Shown here one piece after another: positions 62,858 to 64,000 of a stretch of 64,000 nt of DNA. How positions within the stretch are numbered: the first letter of the stretch is position 1; each line of letters starts with the position of its first letter. Source of the stretch: Ampullimonas aquatilis (GTDB lineage: Bacteria; Pseudomonadota; Gammaproteobacteria; Burkholderiales; Burkholderiaceae_D); the NCBI RefSeq assembly GCF_049675895.1, contig NZ_CP183834.1:1240001-1304000 (forward strand), in the 5' to 3' direction. The position numbers were made by a program, and so were the translations under genes. The notes under the pieces were generated by a model that worked only from the letters and a program-made list of their open reading frames with translations, searched no databases and was not told where the DNA came from.

Positions 62858-63053
62858 GATGAAATTCCTTAAATCAGTCAGCCAGTCTACAGCAGCCCTG
62901 GTCCCGATAATATTGGTATCTTGCCTGAGTCCGTGCCTGTCGATAGTCCTTATCTTGCAGATGACAGGATTTCCAAAGTGCTGGATACAGTCTTTCATCG
63001 GTCAATAGTGACGTAGATTTCCTTAAATGCCGAAGGTTGTTAAGGTTCGATTG

Positions 63054-64000
63054 TTAAAGTTTACGGGTTTCCGTGACATCCACATCCAGGGCATAGGGCA
63101 TAGGCTGCAGTGACAGCACGGGGCCAGCCAAGCTGCCAAGATGCAAACTACTGTTGAGTGAGTCCATCGTGGTTTCAACCAGGCATTCATAGACTTGCGG
63201 GTTGTCAGGCAGAGGTGCCGCATTGACGATGGTACCAGTGGCTTCGCGCTCGTTGAGTGAAGAAAAAACTTCAGCACCGGCTACTGCATTGGCAGCGACT
63301 TGTGCCAGCACCGAACGACGGCGTAATTTGCCCAGGTATTGGCTGCGCGCGACGACTTCCTGGCCAGGGTAGCAACCCTTTTTAAAGTTGACGCCACCCA
63401 CCAGCTCAAAGTTGACCATTTGCGGCACGAATTTTTCCTGTGTACCCGTCACAATTTGTGCCACACCGGTTTTGAGTTGCAGCCAATGCCAGTCCTCGAG
63501 TGTCAGCGCCGAGGTGGATGGGCTGCCTGCTTGCAATTTGGCAATGAAGTTGGTCGATTGGTTCGCATCTAGCCAAAGTTCGTAGCGCCGCAATTCATCC
63601 ATGTCAGGCAAGCGTACCAGGTGGCCGCCAGCAAAGCTGGTCACGCCATAAGGCTCGGTGGGCAGTGCGATATCTGCACCGACTAGCTCGGTGATTTTGC
63701 TGGCTTGCTGGGTAACCAGACCAAATGCAGCCAGCTCACTCAACGCCAGTTTGACTTTGGCGCGCATGATGAACATGGTTAAACGTTTTTGCAGGCCGGC
63801 CGCGATATCTGTACCAGTGCGAAGATATAAAATGTCCTCATTGCGCCAATTGATGAAGGTAGCCAGCATTCGGCCACGGGCTGTGCAGTAACCAGCCAGT
63901 CGGCCTATGCCGGGTTTGAGGGACTTGACGTCATTGGTGAGTTGATTATGCAAAAACTCAACCGCATCCTCGCCTGTCAGAGTTAAGACAGCCGCGTCAC
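63054..64000 (-). CDS. ygfZ: YgfZ/GcvT-family folate-binding protein, 5' end cut by the window
   Basis: The frame is open to the window edge with no start codon needed inside it: upstream of the first Met it reads AVLTLTGEDAVEFLHNQLTNDV, the usual YgfZ beginning. The family motif KKGCYPGQEVVARSQYLGK lies past the middle, with the conserved Cys. YgfZ uses folate to help build or repair certain Fe-S clusters. The 3' end is complete at 63054. Co-directional DUF4936 and NRDE genes follow. Confidence 0.9.
   Translation of the reverse strand, partial: DAAVLTLTGEDAVEFLHNQLTNDVKSLKPGIGRLAGYCTARGRMLATFINWRNEDILYLRTGTDIAAGLQKRLTMFIMRAKVKLALSELAAFGLVTQQASKITELVGADIALPTEPYGVTSFAGGHLVRLPDMDELRRYELWLDANQSTNFIAKLQAGSPSTSALTLEDWHWLQLKTGVAQIVTGTQEKFVPQMVNFELVGGVNFKKGCYPGQEVVARSQYLGKLRRRSVLAQVAANAVAGAEVFSSLNEREATGTIVNAAPLPDNPQVYECLVETTMDSLNSSLHLGSLAGPVLSLQPMPYALDVDVTETRKL

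Overview
The window looks like a chromosomal segment of a betaproteobacterium, most likely of the order Burkholderiales. The best evidence is gene order: bamD | rluD-pgeF | phaC-phaA-phaB-phaR | rimO-metC-like, yebC-purD, and ygfZ-DUF4936-NRDE are arrangements I know from that group. The moderate GC content with AT-richer islands would fit an Oxalobacteraceae-type genome, but the genus is inference. Coding density is high. There is one tRNA, no rRNA, no CRISPR array, and no complete transposase or integrase.

Layout. 1-3036: molybdate uptake operon (end of modA, modB, modC, modD). 3.1-8.5 kb: envelope and housekeeping genes (MipA-like porin, alpha/beta hydrolase with a Cys nucleophile, DUF4118-PAS protein, YkgJ cysteine-cluster protein, UPF0149/SEC-C protein, VOC protein). 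8.6-13.3 kb: tRNA-Arg(CCT), an ABC-F ATPase, an ECF sigma/anti-sigma pair divergent from a secreted catalase-like peroxidase, and a 40-residue membrane protein. 13.8-23.5 kb: a patchy accessory region with two paralogous secreted glycoside-hydrolase-like proteins, two paralogous small secreted proteins, an MFS transporter, parE, and a PA2778/PA2779 pair. 23.8-32.6 kb: tex, a coiled-coil secreted protein, a PEP-CTERM protein, a PP2C phosphatase, a YdcH-like protein, a DinG/YoaA helicase and a TIGR03790 protein. 32.9-45.3 kb: bamD, rluD, pgeF, the polyhydroxyalkanoate locus phaCABR, a transglutaminase-like protein, rimO and a cystathionine beta-lyase. 45.3-50.7 kb: two tandem paralogous giant lipoproteins made of five Cys-paired modules plus RCC1-like repeats. 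50.8-58.3 kb: dehalogenase-like hydrolase, purD, yebC, HerA-like ATPase, TauE/SafE exporter and an AAA ATPase. 58.5-60.4 kb: a small integron cassette array without integrase (CALIN) with attC sites, a trypsin-like protease cassette, a GNAT cassette and a broken lipoprotein cassette. 60.8-64 kb: a second GNAT, an NRDE protein, DUF4936 and ygfZ (running off the end).

The metabolic theme easiest to read is carbon storage: PhaA condenses two acetyl-CoA, PhaB reduces the product, PhaC polymerises it and PhaR represses the system. The mod operon supplies molybdate for molybdoenzymes.

Two dispersed repeat families are visible. One is an 80-bp MITE-like element: three copies with ATACT...AGTAT ends, each exactly 80 bp, and two copies with a decayed left end. 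The other is a larger hairpin element with arms of the type CACCACAAAGACAC: three copies, about 170-250 bp. These and the CALIN array are the least described structures here.
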